From ENR-C587 sp942493235 (lineage in GTDB: Bacteria > Bacteroidota > Ignavibacteria > Kapaibacteriales > UBA2268), in contig OW818676.1 of NCBI GenBank assembly GCA_942493235.1, positions 3,906,001 to 3,970,000 on the forward strand: a stretch of 64,000 nucleotides of DNA, written 5' to 3'. The position numbers and the translations under genes were made by a program. Of the stretch, positions 63,328-64,000 are shown one piece after another; position 1 is the first letter of the stretch, and the number at the start of each line of letters is the position of its first letter. Below the pieces are notes generated by a model, which ran no database searches, was not told the DNA's origin, and saw nothing but the letters and a program-made list of their open reading frames with translations.

Positions 63328-64000
63328 GTGAAACTGAAAAAAGATAAAAAAGTGACTAAAAAGAAAAACAAGATTACTGTTGAAGATGTTTTAGGCACTT
63401 ATACAGACCCAATTCCTGACAGTTTAATTAATGCATTGAAAAGTGGGAATTGTGTGCTACTTGCAGGTTCAGGTTTGAGTCGACGTTGTTTATCTAGAAA
63501 TAGAAAACCTTTACCTAATTGGAATGAGCTTTTAAAATTATTGGTGATTGAAGCAAATAACAATAGTTTAACTACAAAGAATGTAATTAAGGAGTTAAAT
63601 GATTTGCTTTCTAGGGGCGAATACTTAATGGTAGCACAAGAACTAATTGAGTTAATTGGTGAAGAAAATGTAAAAGCTATAATAAATAAGTCATTGGACC
63701 CAGATGGTATTACGCCATCGCGTCTACATGAAATATTATCGATAACTCCATTTCGATTTTTTATTACAACCAATTATGACAATCTTCTTGAAAGAGCTTT
63801 TTGGGGAACATGGCATCGACAAATTGAACGAGTTTGCTTTGATGATACTAGTCAGTTTGTTAAACTATTAAACCAAAATTCAAAGTTGGTTCTTAAATTA
63901 CATGGAGACTTAGATAGACCTGATACATTGGTTCTAGGGCAAAAACAGTATCAATATTTACTTCAAAATGAAAACTACAATAATGTACTCGATGATATTT
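63328..64000 (+). CDS. SIR2-like domain protein (C-terminus beyond the window)
   Basis: An open frame from about 63286 to the window end, with GTG at 63328 as the likeliest start and no clear ATG. The protein shows the SIR2-like fold: a GSG-type nucleotide-binding loop (CVLLAGSGLSRRCLSRNRKP and LPNWNELLK), FRFFITTNYDNLLERAFWGT, and KLVLKLHGDLDRPDTLVLGQ followed by KQYQYLL. The HGD and TTNYDN elements are typical of SIR2_2/ThsA-like NADases used in anti-phage defence. At least 224 residues are seen and the stop is outside. The role in defence is inferred. Confidence 0.85.
   Translation, partial: MKLKKDKKVTKKKNKITVEDVLGTYTDPIPDSLINALKSGNCVLLAGSGLSRRCLSRNRKPLPNWNELLKLLVIEANNNSLTTKNVIKELNDLLSRGEYLMVAQELIELIGEENVKAIINKSLDPDGITPSRLHEILSITPFRFFITTNYDNLLERAFWGTWHRQIERVCFDDTSQFVKLLNQNSKLVLKLHGDLDRPDTLVLGQKQYQYLLQNENYNNVLDDI

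Noticed and set aside
54010..64000. Integron integrase or transposase gene in the island
   Set aside because: None of the genes has tyrosine recombinase or transposase motifs; any integrase must lie outside the window if it exists.

Overview
The window is AT-rich DNA from a bacterium that is most likely a member of the FCB group. Two proteins (33902-37546 and 43120-44253) end in domains that look like type IX secretion (Por) sorting signals. Other pointers are signal peptides ending in 'AQ', a NrfHA nitrite reductase, and weak or variable Shine-Dalgarno sequences. An Ignavibacteria/Kapabacteria-like lineage fits best. That placement is my inference and was not tested by phylogeny.

Layout. 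1-687 is the 5' part of a membrane Fe-S oxidoreductase that runs off the left edge. 1.2-3.7 kb holds tRNA-Ser, an Rpn-type nuclease gene and a 170-177 bp tandem repeat. 3.8-8.6 kb carries gltX, a small lipoprotein, a sigma54-type response regulator and a BaiN/YhiN-like flavoprotein. 9.3-13.5 kb has an HtrA protease and nrfHA. 13.8-16.6 kb is valS, split by an apparent one-base deletion. 16.9-21.1 kb holds two near-identical Rpn-like genes, DUF523, an AbiEii-type toxin-antitoxin pair, a VOC protein and mscL. 21.6-23.7 kb has an exported OsmC-like protein and ahcY. 26.2-51.7 kb is mostly core and envelope functions: lytic transglycosylase, GDP-mannose pyrophosphorylase fusion, hrcA, an OmpA-like protein, a large T9SS-exported protein, an LRR protein, LysE, a YrdC-like protein, penicillin acylase, an SDR epimerase, rodA, tRNA-Thr and a GT39-like membrane protein. 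52-54 kb is rpsA, followed by an accessory island that reaches the right edge.

The most interesting signal is the architecture of two accessory islands, one downstream of ahcY (23.6-26.1 kb) and one downstream of rpsA (54.0-64.0 kb). In both, the 3' end and/or terminator of the housekeeping gene recurs as extra copies inside the island. At ahcY there are three successive copies of the gene-end/terminator segment, separated by a DUF1016 nuclease gene and a Bro-N gene. At rpsA there is a second, slightly different copy of the last nine rpsA codons plus stop with a different terminator, and a further copy of the native rpsA terminator 9 kb downstream. Six copies of an AT-rich leader ending in a core like TTGAG...GTA(G/A)(G/A)TAAATGAG stand in front of successive cargo genes, and a related core occurs in the ahcY island. 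Behind several cargo genes lie imperfect palindromes with AAC...GTT boundaries that resemble integron attC sites, some of them truncated and fused to the next leader. All cargo is on the + strand and is typical of defence or toxin-antitoxin systems: Doc/Fic, RhuM, DUF1016, DUF3795, a flavodoxin-like reductase, a SIR2-like NADase and unknowns. No integrase gene is present. I read these as cassette-like islands targeted to terminators or gene 3' ends. Sequence features support this, but the mechanism is inferred.

Several families of non-coding repeats fill convergent intergenic regions: palindromic 'AACAGC..GCTGTT' units, a hairpin element with a 'GATTCTTCACTTCGTTC' arm, a MITE-like element near 47 kb, and a C-rich/G-poor array at 8.7-9.1 kb.
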